Notes under the pieces: model-generated
Seen by the model: only the letters and a program-made list of their open reading frames with translations
The model's database searches: none
What the model was told of the DNA's origin: nothing
Assembly: GCA_023253795.1 (NCBI GenBank)
Contig: JALRFG010000023.1
Coordinates: 1 to 17,981 of the forward strand
Reading direction: 5' to 3'
Length of the DNA stretch: 17,981 nt
Source of the DNA: Methylocystis sp.
GTDB lineage: Bacteria > Pseudomonadota > Alphaproteobacteria > Rhizobiales > Beijerinckiaceae
Shown: one piece after another, positions 1 through 6,880 of the stretch
Numbering within the stretch: the first letter of the stretch is position 1
How the letters are laid out: the number at the start of each line of letters is the position of its first letter
Translations under genes and position numbers: made by a program

Positions 1-504
1 GGCCTTCGCGCCTTCGGCGCGGGCCTCGAATTCCTGAACCCCCTCGGCGAGCGACTTTACCGCTTTTTCAACTTCGGCGGCGTCGACTTTGGCGACAGGA
101 CGTTCGATCGAGATGTCGTCGAACGCGCCGATTTCAAACGTCGGCAGCGTCTCGAAAGCGACGGTAAAAGCGAAATCGCCTTCAGCGGCGAGCGCCCGCT
201 CGACCTCATCCTGACCACCGGGGAAATCGATCTTCGGCTCAACGGCGATGCGCAGATTATGATCGGCGACAATCTTGCGATTGGCTTCGTTGACCGCTTC
301 CTGCAGCACGTCGCCCATGATGCCCTTGCCGTAGAGCTTCCGCAGATGCTCGATCGGCGCCTTGCCGGGACGGAACCCCTTGATCTGCGCGCGGGCACGA
401 ACCTCGGAGAGTTGAGCCGCGAGTTTGGCCGCGAGATCGCTGGCCGGCAGCACAACCTTGAATTCCTGTTTCAAACCCTGCGAGGAGGTTTGCGTCACTT
501 GCAT
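1..504 (-). CDS. tig: Trigger factor, N-terminal part (cut by window edge)
   Basis: Trigger factor is the ribosome-bound chaperone and peptidyl-prolyl isomerase that meets nascent chains at the exit tunnel. The window holds the first 168 codons. The N-terminal ribosome-binding domain is complete enough to identify: it begins MQVTQTSSQGLKQEF and carries the family signature GFRPGKAP at residues 43-50, the loop that docks on ribosomal protein uL23. The sequence then runs into the linker before the PPIase domain and is cut. The ATG at 504 is preceded by AGAAGG about six bases upstream, which supports this start. The gene lies 73 bases downstream of tRNA-Leu on the same strand, so the two may share a transcript (inference). 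Identification is secure; the PPIase and C-terminal domains cannot be checked here. Confidence 0.95.
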   Translation of the reverse strand, partial: MQVTQTSSQGLKQEFKVVLPASDLAAKLAAQLSEVRARAQIKGFRPGKAPIEHLRKLYGKGIMGDVLQEAVNEANRKIVADHNLRIAVEPKIDFPGGQDEVERALAAEGDFAFTVAFETLPTFEIGAFDDISIERPVAKVDAAEVEKAVKSLAEGVQEFEARAEGAKA

Positions 505-577
505 GTCGTTCGCCTTCTATAATCCCTGTCGCCGGTCCTGGCGGCGAGGTCAAAAATTTCCGCTTGAAACGCGGCGC

Positions 578-662
578 TGGTGCGGGCGGAGGGAGTCGAA
601 CCCCCACGACTTTCGTCACCGGAACCTAAATCCGGCGCGTCTACCAGTTCCGCCACGCCCGC
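578..662 (-). tRNA. tRNA-Leu, anticodon UAG
   Basis: Read on the minus strand, the 85 bases fold as a class II (long variable arm) tRNA. The acceptor arms GCGGGCG and CGCCCGC pair over seven bases, followed by discriminator A and an encoded CCA. The D region has TGGTAGAC, the anticodon stem CCGGA/TCCGG encloses loop TTTAGGT, and the T arm carries GGTTCGACTCC. The loop places TAG at positions 34-36, which reads CUA and probably other CUN leucine codons. The variable arm (about TGACGAAAGTCG) is as expected for leucine. A TTATAGA about 60 bases upstream (minus strand, near 722-728) is a possible -10 element, but I see no convincing -35. Confidence 0.95.
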
Positions 663-752
663 GTCCGGCAGGCCCGCAAGGAGCCCACCACGAAACCCTA
701 CGCCCGCTGGCGCGGGCGCCGCTCTATAACATGGTCGCGGCAGGATGCTTGG

Positions 753-796
753 AAAAAATTCGGAGCCCCTCCGGCTTGCCCCCACCGCCGGCTCCG
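753..796 (-). terminator. Possible minus-strand terminator upstream of tRNA-Leu
   Basis: On the minus strand, CGGAGCC (796-790) can pair with GGCTCCG (767-761) across a 22-base GC-rich loop, and the second arm is followed by AATTTTTT. The hairpin plus T-run resembles an intrinsic terminator, but the loop is long. No minus-strand gene lies just upstream, so its use could be to stop antisense transcription from entering the tRNA-tig unit. Weak call. Confidence 0.25.
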
Positions 797-864
797 GGCC
801 ATAGATTCAGGGAGAGGACGGGCGTCGCCCTGGCGCTCCCGATTTGACGCCCCCAGGAGGCGCA

Positions 865-2229
865 ATGTCATCTGATCTGTCCCGCCGCGCCGTTCTTGCC
901 GGGGTCGCCGCCACGGTCTCCGCCCTGCCCGTAGCCGGCCGGTCCACCGCCAGCCTCGCGGCGGAGGGGCCGCGCCAGCTGACCGCCCGCCCGGGCGCAA
1001 CGGCGCTCGGCAAGGGACCTGAGACCGCCATTCTCGGCTTTGACCGCGTTTCGCCGGGTCCGCTGCTGCGTTACCGGCAGGGCGATTCGCTGGATGTCCG
1101 CTTGATCAACGGGCTCGACCTACCCGCCACCATTCACTGGCATGGCATGAGCGGCGACAACGGCATGGACGGCGTCGCCCCGCTGACCCAGACGGCGGTC
1201 GCGCCCGGCGCCAGTTTCGATTATCGCCGCGCCCTGCCCGAACCAGGTCTGTTCTGCTACCGCCCGAGCGTTTACGGCAAAACCCCCGAACTGATGGGCC
1301 GCGGTCTCAAGGGCCTGCTGGTCGTCGACGAGCCTACCCCGCTGGATGCCGACGCGGACCTGCTGGTCGCGCTGGACGACTGGCGGCTCGATTCGCAGAA
1401 CCAGATCGCCGGCGACTTCACCGCGCCACAGGCGGCGCGCAGCGAAGGCCGGATCGGCACTCACCTCATCGTCAATGGCGCGCTGGCCCCGGCCGCCCAT
1501 GAGGCGCGGCCCGGCGCCCGGATACGACTGCGTCTCGCCAATCTCGCCAATGCGCGGTTGATGATGCTGACTTTTGATGGCGTCCAACCCTTCGTCATCG
1601 CGATCGACAGCCAACCTTGCGACGCCTTCGAGCCGGTTCGGCGCAGCATTCCGGCGGCCCCCGGCGCCCGTTTCGAGTTGATGTTCGACATGCCGTTAAC
1701 CGAAGGCGCGAAAGCGCGCGTGATCCTGCGCGGACCGCAGGGCGCGGATCACGATCTTGTCGTCGTCACCGCCAAAGGCGCGCCCGTGGGCAAACGCGGC
1801 AAGATCGTCGGCCTGCCGCAAAATCCGGCGCTGCCGCCAGAAATCAAGCTCGCCAACGCCCGCAAACTCGATCTTGTCATCGCCGCGCAACCCGGAACGA
1901 CCGGCCCCGGCTGGACGATTAACGGCGCCGCAACCGGTGGTTATTCAGGCGCGCCGCTGTTTCGCGTGAAAAGCGGAACGCCGGTGATGCTCGGCTACGT
2001 CAATCGCTCTGCAGTCAATCTGGCTATGCATGTGCATGGCCATTCGATGCGTCTGCTGCATGATCTTGATGACGGTTGGGAGCCCTATTGGCGCAATGGC
2101 GTGATCGTGCCCGCCAGCAAGACCAAACACGTCGCCTTTATTGCGAACGCGCCCGGCAAATGGGCGATCCACGACGACATTCTGGAGCATGAAGCAGCAG
2201 GACTGGCGACATGGTTCGCGGTTGACTGA
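865..2229 (+). CDS. Tat-exported multicopper-oxidase-fold protein with degenerate copper sites
   Basis: A 454-residue protein with a Tat signal (SRRAVLAG, residues 6-13, then a hydrophobic stretch) and the length of a three-domain cupredoxin protein. Family landmarks are present: TIHWHG (89-94), MDGV (101-104), RGLKGLLVV (146-154), MHVHGH (388-393) and a C-terminal HxxIxxHxxxG motif (436-446). Aligned by eye to laccase/CueO motifs, the type 2 ligands H91 and H389 are kept. Type 3 keeps H93, H391 and H436 but has R133, S135 and D438 in place of three His. Type 1 has lost its Cys (D437) and first His (L386), keeping H442. A standard four-copper oxidase is therefore unlikely. It could bind copper at a type 2-like site or be structural, like the copper-free E. 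coli FtsP/SufI. The start is the ATG at 865 with AGGAGG four bases upstream; an in-frame TTG at 844 lies before the ribosome site and is rejected. The next plus-strand gene also encodes an exported protein. Confidence 0.85.
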   Translation: MSSDLSRRAVLAGVAATVSALPVAGRSTASLAAEGPRQLTARPGATALGKGPETAILGFDRVSPGPLLRYRQGDSLDVRLINGLDLPATIHWHGMSGDNGMDGVAPLTQTAVAPGASFDYRRALPEPGLFCYRPSVYGKTPELMGRGLKGLLVVDEPTPLDADADLLVALDDWRLDSQNQIAGDFTAPQAARSEGRIGTHLIVNGALAPAAHEARPGARIRLRLANLANARLMMLTFDGVQPFVIAIDSQPCDAFEPVRRSIPAAPGARFELMFDMPLTEGAKARVILRGPQGADHDLVVVTAKGAPVGKRGKIVGLPQNPALPPEIKLANARKLDLVIAAQPGTTGPGWTINGAATGGYSGAPLFRVKSGTPVMLGYVNRSAVNLAMHVHGHSMRLLHDLDDGWEPYWRNGVIVPASKTKHVAFIANAPGKWAIHDDILEHEAAGLATWFAVD

Positions 2230-2443
2230 CAGGCCTGATAGTGTGGCCGAAGGTCGCGGGACAGACCCGACTGCTTGATATATGCTAATTAAATCCGGTG
2301 ATCGCCCCTTTCCCAGAGGAGATAGATCGCCATATCGGAGTTGTCGCTTTCATCATCACCCCGTCGCGAGACAAAGTCTCTCGACTGCATCGAAAACCGC
2401 CTGCGACAAGACACGGCGGATTATCTTGAAAGGGAGTACAAGA

Positions 2444-3016
2444 ATGAAGATGCGCTTTCTCGTCGCCATGAGCATGGCGACGTTCGGTTGGGTGGCGCAG
2501 GCTCACGCGCACGGCGACGTCGGCTCCAATCAGGGCCAGTGCCTGATGAAGCTCGGCCCCGACACGATGACCTTTACGGGCTACCAGCCGCTGAAATCAC
2601 GCGAACAGTTCTGTGACGATATTCCGGACGCCGGCCCGACGATCATTACCCTCGACGCCCAGCAGGACGAACTGCGCGACATGAATCTGGAAATGCGCGT
2701 CGTGCGCGACGTCGGCCAGAAGGATCCGAACGAAAACGTCGAAGCCAACACCGAATATTACGTGGCCCCAAAGAAATACCGCACCGGCACACTGACCTTC
2801 GATCATAACTTCCCGGTGCAGGGCAAGTTCATCGGCGTCGTCACGGCCAAAAGCGACGACGGCGCCAAGGAATATCGCGCGGTGTTCCCCTTCGCGGTCG
2901 GCCTCACCGAAACCAAGAACATCACCATCGCCGTGTTCTTCGGCCTTCTGGGCCTCGCCGGCTTCGGTCTTTGGTACAAGAGCCAGTTCATCGACAAGAA
3001 GAAAAAGTCCGCCTGA
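2444..3016 (+). CDS. Small periplasmic protein, C-terminally membrane-anchored, His at or near mature N-terminus
   Basis: I do not recognise the family. The 190-residue product has a signal peptide (MKMRFLVAMSMATFGWVAQA) with two acceptable signal peptidase sites: after A20 (mature protein starts HAHGDVG) or after A22 (starts HGDVG). The periplasmic part of about 135 residues contains C33 and C57, several Met and H121 (in TFDHNFP). A single transmembrane helix follows at about 160-178, then a short basic tail KKKK, giving a periplasm-facing protein with a cytoplasmic C-terminus. Apart from H21 and H23 the only His is H121. N-terminal His ligands are known in CopC, PmoB and LPMO proteins, so metal binding is possible but unproven. 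The ATG at 2444 has AGGGAG seven bases upstream; the frame is open upstream to 2282 but that part does not read as protein. It lies 214 bases after the degenerate oxidase gene and may be cotranscribed. A weak 6-bp hairpin (TCGACG/CGTCGA, 3017-3031) follows the stop. Confidence 0.8.
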   Translation: MKMRFLVAMSMATFGWVAQAHAHGDVGSNQGQCLMKLGPDTMTFTGYQPLKSREQFCDDIPDAGPTIITLDAQQDELRDMNLEMRVVRDVGQKDPNENVEANTEYYVAPKKYRTGTLTFDHNFPVQGKFIGVVTAKSDDGAKEYRAVFPFAVGLTETKNITIAVFFGLLGLAGFGLWYKSQFIDKKKKSA

Positions 3017-3043
3017 TCGACGAACCGTCGAAACAGGGTCTTT

Positions 3044-3724
3044 TTAAAGCTCTTCAATACGACCGTCGCGTAGCGTTACGCGGCGGTCCATTTTTTCAGC
3101 CAGTTCGAGATTATGCGTCGCGATCAGAGCGGCGAGGCCCGTATTGCGGGCGAGCGTCATCAGCGTTTCGAAAACATGATCGGCGGTACGCGGATCAAGA
3201 TTGCCGGTTGGCTCGTCCGCCAGCAAAAGCTGCGGCGCATTGGCGACGGCGCGCGCAATCGCGACACGCTGTTGTTCGCCACCCGAAAGCTCAAACGGAC
3301 GATGCGACGCGCGCGCCGAAAGCTTGAGATAGTCCAGCAACTCCATCGCGCGCGCGCGCGCTTCGGCGCCGCCGAGCCCGGCGATCATCTGCGGCAGCGC
3401 GACATTCTCCAGCGCGCTGAACTCCGGTAGCAAATGATGAAACTGGTAGATGAAGCCGATGGCCGAACGGCGCAGCCGCGTGCGTTCGCCATCATTCATG
3501 CGTGACGTCGGCGCGCCGCAGATCAGCGTTTCGCCTGAATCGGGACGCTCCAGCAGGCCGGCGATATGCAGCAAAGTCGATTTGCCGGAGCCGGAAGGCG
3601 CAATCAGCGCCACCGTCTCGCCACGACAGATCCTGAGATTGATGTCGGTGAGAATATCGAGACGCGCCAGCCCCTCGCGGTAATGACGCGCAATATTGCG
3701 CAGTTCGAGAACAGCTTCGCTCAT
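3044..3724 (-). CDS. lolD: Lipoprotein-releasing system ATPase LolD
   Basis: ATPase of the inner-membrane ABC complex that releases mature outer-membrane lipoproteins to the carrier LolA. The 226-residue protein has Walker A APSGSGKST (42-50), signature LSGGEQQRVAIARA, Walker B LLLADEPTG and the switch His in IATHN, in the order and spacing of the LolD/MacB-type ATPases. The permease gene overlaps or abuts it upstream: the permease stop TGA is at 3732-3730. Two starts are possible. A GTG at 3733 overlaps that stop as GTGA and adds MTR; the ATG at 3724 gives MSEAVLEL, closer to usual LolD starts. I chose the ATG, without strong ribosome-site evidence for either. It is the last gene of the proS-lolC-lolD unit and converges with the plus-strand gene ending at 3016, 27 bases away. 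Confidence 0.93.
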   Translation of the reverse strand: MSEAVLELRNIARHYREGLARLDILTDINLRICRGETVALIAPSGSGKSTLLHIAGLLERPDSGETLICGAPTSRMNDGERTRLRRSAIGFIYQFHHLLPEFSALENVALPQMIAGLGGAEARARAMELLDYLKLSARASHRPFELSGGEQQRVAIARAVANAPQLLLADEPTGNLDPRTADHVFETLMTLARNTGLAALIATHNLELAEKMDRRVTLRDGRIEEL

Positions 3725-3729
3725 GCGCG

Positions 3730-5010
3730 TCACTCGTGCCGCAAAGCGTCGATCGGATCGAGCGAGGCGGCTTTCCAGGCTGGATAGATGGAGGCGAGAA
3801 TGGCGATGACCAGCGTCATGCCGACGATCACCGCCACTTCGCGCGCATCGACAATCGCCGGCAGTCGCGACAGGAAATAAAATTCCGCCGGGAACAGATT
3901 GGCGTTGAAGGCGCTGTTGATCGCATTGCGAATGGCGTCGAGATTCTTCGCCAGCAACAGACCGAGCGCGAAGCCGGCCAGCGTACCGACGACGCCAATC
4001 GAGGCGCCAATCATCATGAAAATGCGCAAGACGGCGCCGCGTGTTGCGCCAATGGTGCGCAAAATAGCGATATCCTGCGTCTTGTCCTTCACCAGCATGG
4101 TCAGACCGGAGATGATGTTGAAGGCGGCGACGATGACGATCAGCGACAGGATGATGAACAGGATGTTCTTTTCCACCTGAAGTGTCTCGAAGAAGGTGCG
4201 GTTGCGCTGACGCCAGTCGGTAATGATCACCGGCCGCGTCACCTCCTTGTCGAAGGCGAGCCGAAAAGCGTCGATCTGATCGGGATCCTCGACAAAGACC
4301 TCGACGACCGTCGCTTCATTGTCCTTGTTGAAAAATGCCTGCGCCTCGGTGAGCGGCATATAGACAAAGACATTGTCGAATTCCGACATGCCAATCGCAA
4401 AGATGGCGACGACATTATACGCCTTGATGCGCGGCGCGACGCCAAATGGCGTCTGTCCGCCTTTGGCGATCAGCAGGCTGACTTTATCGCCAACGCGCAC
4501 GCCGAGCGTTTCGGCGAGACGCTGGCCGAGGGCGACGCCTTCCGCCTTGTCGAAACCTTCAAGCGATCCATCGCGAATGTTGCCGACGATTCCGGGCAGC
4601 CGCACCAGATCTTTTTCACGCACGCCGCGGACAAGCACGCCGGACTGGCCAAATTGCGTGGAGATGCCAGCGGCGCCTTCAACCATCGGGATCGCCAGTT
4701 TTACACCCGGCGTTTTCGCCGTGCGCCGCGCGACGTCATCCCAGTCGGTGAAGGGCGTCTCAACCGCCTGCACGAAGGCGTGGCCGTTGATGCCCATAAT
4801 CTTGTCCATCAGTTCACGATGGAAACCATTCATCACTGCGGTGACGACGATCAAGGTCGCAACGCCGAGCATAATGCCCAGAAAGGAAAAACCGGCGATC
4901 ACTGACACGAAGCCGTCGGCCCGGCGGGCGCGCAGATAACGCAGCGCCACCATCCATTCGAACGGCGAAAAGGCGCTGACGCCCTTTATCGGCCGCGTCG
5001 CCTCGCTCAT
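3730..5010 (-). CDS. lolC: Lipoprotein-releasing ABC transporter permease (LolC/LolE family)
   Basis: Membrane subunit of the LolCDE-type complex, which extracts lipoproteins from the inner membrane and passes them to LolA. The 426-residue protein opens with FEWMVALRYLRARRADGFVS followed by the first transmembrane helix (about 33-60, ending VVTAVMNGFHREL), both typical of LolC/LolE. A large periplasmic domain follows, then three C-terminal helices of the FtsX domain (about 270-300, 325-355, 385-410), ending DPIDALRHE. Only one permease gene is present, so the complex could be a homodimer or use a second permease elsewhere; the C/E choice is nominal. Its ATG overlaps the proS stop as ATGA, with AAGG just upstream, indicating translational coupling, and it is followed directly by lolD. 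Confidence 0.93.
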   Translation of the reverse strand: MSEATRPIKGVSAFSPFEWMVALRYLRARRADGFVSVIAGFSFLGIMLGVATLIVVTAVMNGFHRELMDKIMGINGHAFVQAVETPFTDWDDVARRTAKTPGVKLAIPMVEGAAGISTQFGQSGVLVRGVREKDLVRLPGIVGNIRDGSLEGFDKAEGVALGQRLAETLGVRVGDKVSLLIAKGGQTPFGVAPRIKAYNVVAIFAIGMSEFDNVFVYMPLTEAQAFFNKDNEATVVEVFVEDPDQIDAFRLAFDKEVTRPVIITDWRQRNRTFFETLQVEKNILFIILSLIVIVAAFNIISGLTMLVKDKTQDIAILRTIGATRGAVLRIFMMIGASIGVVGTLAGFALGLLLAKNLDAIRNAINSAFNANLFPAEFYFLSRLPAIVDAREVAVIVGMTLVIAILASIYPAWKAASLDPIDALRHE

Positions 5011-6350
5011 ACGCCCGCCTTCCGCAATGCGTCGACCACGCGCGTGACCGCGTCTTGCGGCGCCAGCAACTCGCGCGCGCCATCGCTACGCCGTTTGACC
5101 TCGACGCGGCCTTCAGCCAGCCCCTTCGGTCCGACCAGAATTTGCCACGGCAGACCAATCAGATCGAGCGTGGCGAATTTCGCGCCCGGACGTTCATCGC
5201 GATCGTCATGCAACACATCGAGACCAGCGTTCTCGAATTGCTGAACCAGTTCGGCGCAGACCCTGCCCGTCTCCGCGTCGCCAACCTTGAGATCGGCGAC
5301 GCCGACGTGGAAGGGCGCGACGCTCGAAGGCCAGATGATGCCGGCGTCGTCGTGACCAGCCTCGATGATCGCCGCGACCAGTCGCGACGGGCCAATGCCA
5401 TAGGAGCCCATTTGCACGACGACTTCCTTGCCGTCGGGGCCATTGACCACCGCCTTCATCGGTTCGGAATATTTCGTGCCGAAATAGAAAATATGTCCAA
5501 CCTCAATGCCGCGCGCCGCGACGCGCGACGCCTCCGGCACGGCGTCAAAAGCACTCGCGTCATGCATTTCGCTGGTCGCCGCATAGCGGCTGGTCCAGGC
5601 GTCGACAACGCCCTGCATCGCGGCGGGATCGTCGAAATTGATGTCGGACGGCGGCGGCGCGAGGTCCAGAAACTCTTTATGGCAGAACACTTCGCTCTCA
5701 CCGGTGTCGGCAAGAATAATGAATTCATGGCTGAGCTTCCCGCCAATCGGGCCGGTGTCGGCCGCCATCGGAATGGCGGTCAGACCCATGCGCGCAAAAG
5801 TGCGCAGATAGGCGACGAACATTTTATTGTAGGAGTGACGACCGGATTCCGGCGTGAGATCGAAGGAATAGGCGTCCTTCATCAGAAACTCACGCGAGCG
5901 CATCACGCCGAAACGCGGCCGCACCTCGTCGCGGAACTTCCACTGAATATGATAGAGATTAAGTGGCAGATCCTTGTAGGAGCGGACATAGGCGCGGAAG
6001 ATCTCGGTGATCATCTCCTCATTGGTCGGCCCATAGAGCATTTCGCGATCGTGGCGATCCGAGATGCGCAGCATCTCCTTGCCATAGGCGTCATAACGGC
6101 CCGACTCGCGCCACAGATCGGCCGATTGGATCGTCGGCATCAGACATTCGATGGCGCCGGCGCGGTTCTGCTCTTCGCGAATGATCGCATTAATGCGATT
6201 GAGCACCTTCAGGCCAAGCGGCAGCCAGGCGTAGATGCCTGCCGATTCCTGACGGATCAGCCCGGCCCGCAGCATCAGCCGATGCGAGACAATCTCGGCC
6301 TCCTTCGGCGTCTCGCGGAGAATCGGCAGAAAATAACGGGACAGGCGCAT
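5007..6350 (-). CDS. proS: Prolyl-tRNA synthetase, short form without editing insert
   Basis: Charges tRNA-Pro with proline. The 447-residue protein is a class II synthetase of the short bacterial type: it starts MRLSRYFLPILRETPKEAE, carries the motif 1 region GLIRQESAGIYAWLPLG, motif 2 FRDEVRPRFGVMRSREF and motif 3 GSYGIGPSRLVAA. The C-terminal anticodon-binding domain contains LPWQILVGPKGL. The stretch between motifs 2 and 3 is too short for the INS editing domain of E. coli ProRS, as is usual in alphaproteobacteria, so removal of Ala-tRNA-Pro would need a separate ProXp-type protein. The reading frame stays open upstream to 6563, but those 71 codons pass through the hairpin repeat and read as arginine-rich nonsense. 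The family-conserved start is the ATG at 6350, though its ribosome site (GGAAG) is weak. It is first in the proS-lolC-lolD unit. Confidence 0.95.
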   Translation of the reverse strand: MRLSRYFLPILRETPKEAEIVSHRLMLRAGLIRQESAGIYAWLPLGLKVLNRINAIIREEQNRAGAIECLMPTIQSADLWRESGRYDAYGKEMLRISDRHDREMLYGPTNEEMITEIFRAYVRSYKDLPLNLYHIQWKFRDEVRPRFGVMRSREFLMKDAYSFDLTPESGRHSYNKMFVAYLRTFARMGLTAIPMAADTGPIGGKLSHEFIILADTGESEVFCHKEFLDLAPPPSDINFDDPAAMQGVVDAWTSRYAATSEMHDASAFDAVPEASRVAARGIEVGHIFYFGTKYSEPMKAVVNGPDGKEVVVQMGSYGIGPSRLVAAIIEAGHDDAGIIWPSSVAPFHVGVADLKVGDAETGRVCAELVQQFENAGLDVLHDDRDERPGAKFATLDLIGLPWQILVGPKGLAEGRVEVKRRSDGARELLAPQDAVTRVVDALRKAGV

Positions 6351-6400
6351 GTCGGGCTTCCGGTGCAGTCGAATCGGTGGGAAAGTCGGAGCGCCAACAT

Positions 6401-6554
6401 AGCCGCTCCCCCGGCGCGGGAGAAGCCGCCGCACAGCCTCACCCGGCATGTCGCGCCACCCTCTCCCGTCCAGGGAGAGGGTAGAACCTCGCCGCTCTCT
6501 CCTTCTCCCCTTGCGGGAGAAGGTGGTTCGCCGTAGGCGAACCGGATGAGGGGC
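6401..6554. repeat. REP/BIME-like cluster of hairpins with inverted ends
   Basis: A non-coding block between divergent proS and the GNAT-like gene. It contains four inverted repeats: CTCCC/GGGAG (6406-6410/6418-6422); ACCCTCTCCC/GGGAGAGGGT (6458-6467/6473-6482, loop gtcca); CCTTCTCCC/GGGAGAAGG (6501-6509/6515-6523, loop cttgc); and GGTTCGCC/GGCGAACC (6525-6532/6536-6543, loop gta). The block from about 6437 to 6552 is bounded by CCTCACCCGG and, inverted, CCGGATGAGG, so it has terminal inverted repeats of about ten bases with one mismatch. Repeats with these ends and CTCTCCC/GGGAGAG stems are, as I recall, widespread between genes in Rhizobiales. The copy number in this genome cannot be seen here. 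Confidence 0.75.
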
Positions 6555-6574
6555 TGCACACAAGGACTACTGAA

Positions 6575-6880
6575 ATGGACATCGACGGCGGCGCTGACAA
6601 AACGAGCGAAGCGACAGTTCGCGATAATGCGGAGAAACGCCGCTTCGAGATCGAGATCGACGGCCATCTCGCCCTCGCCGATTACCGGATCCATGACGGG
6701 GTGATGGAGCTGTATCACACCGAGTCGCCGCCGGCGCTGGCCGGGCGCGGCGTCGCCTCGCAGCTGATCCGCAACGCGCTGCTGTCAGCGCGCACGCAGG
6801 GGCTCAAGGTGCGGCCCGCCTGCTCTTTTGTCGTCTCTTATATGAAACGGCATCCGGAATTCGCCGATCTGGCCGAATAA
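6575..6880 (+). CDS. Small GNAT-like N-acetyltransferase (NATD1/YjdJ type)
   Basis: A 101-residue protein with the pattern of the short GCN5-related acetyltransferase family (Pfam PF14542). The core is RFEIEIDGHLALADYRI, then MELYHTESPPALAGRGVASQLI with the acetyl-CoA-binding loop (GRGVAS, about 66-71), and the C-terminal motif RPACSFVVSYMKRHPEF. Members are about 90-110 residues, so the gene is complete. Their substrates are mostly unknown. AAGGAC lies about eight bases before the ATG. The stop TAA is immediately followed by the reverse-strand stop of the ABC-F gene, with no bases between them. The upstream region is the hairpin repeat, so promoter placement is unclear. Confidence 0.85.
   Translation: MDIDGGADKTSEATVRDNAEKRRFEIEIDGHLALADYRIHDGVMELYHTESPPALAGRGVASQLIRNALLSARTQGLKVRPACSFVVSYMKRHPEFADLAE

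Noticed and set aside
257..785. Open frames on both strands covering the tRNA and the tig 5' end
   Set aside because: They overlap a clear tRNA-Leu and the conserved trigger factor frame; no independent support.
3736..4905. Long plus-strand open frame (389 codons) opposite the LolC-type permease
   Set aside because: Shadow of a conserved membrane protein; the translation is a charged, low-complexity sequence without family resemblance.
5055..6536. Long plus-strand open frame (493 codons) opposite proS
   Set aside because: It is the antisense shadow of a clearly conserved ProRS in GC-rich DNA; its translation is rich in Arg/His/Asp with no recognisable domain or ribosome site.
6351..6563. 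N-terminal extension of proS by 71 codons
   Set aside because: It translates the hairpin repeat into Arg-rich sequence, and the family-conserved N-terminus MRLSRYFLP begins at 6350.
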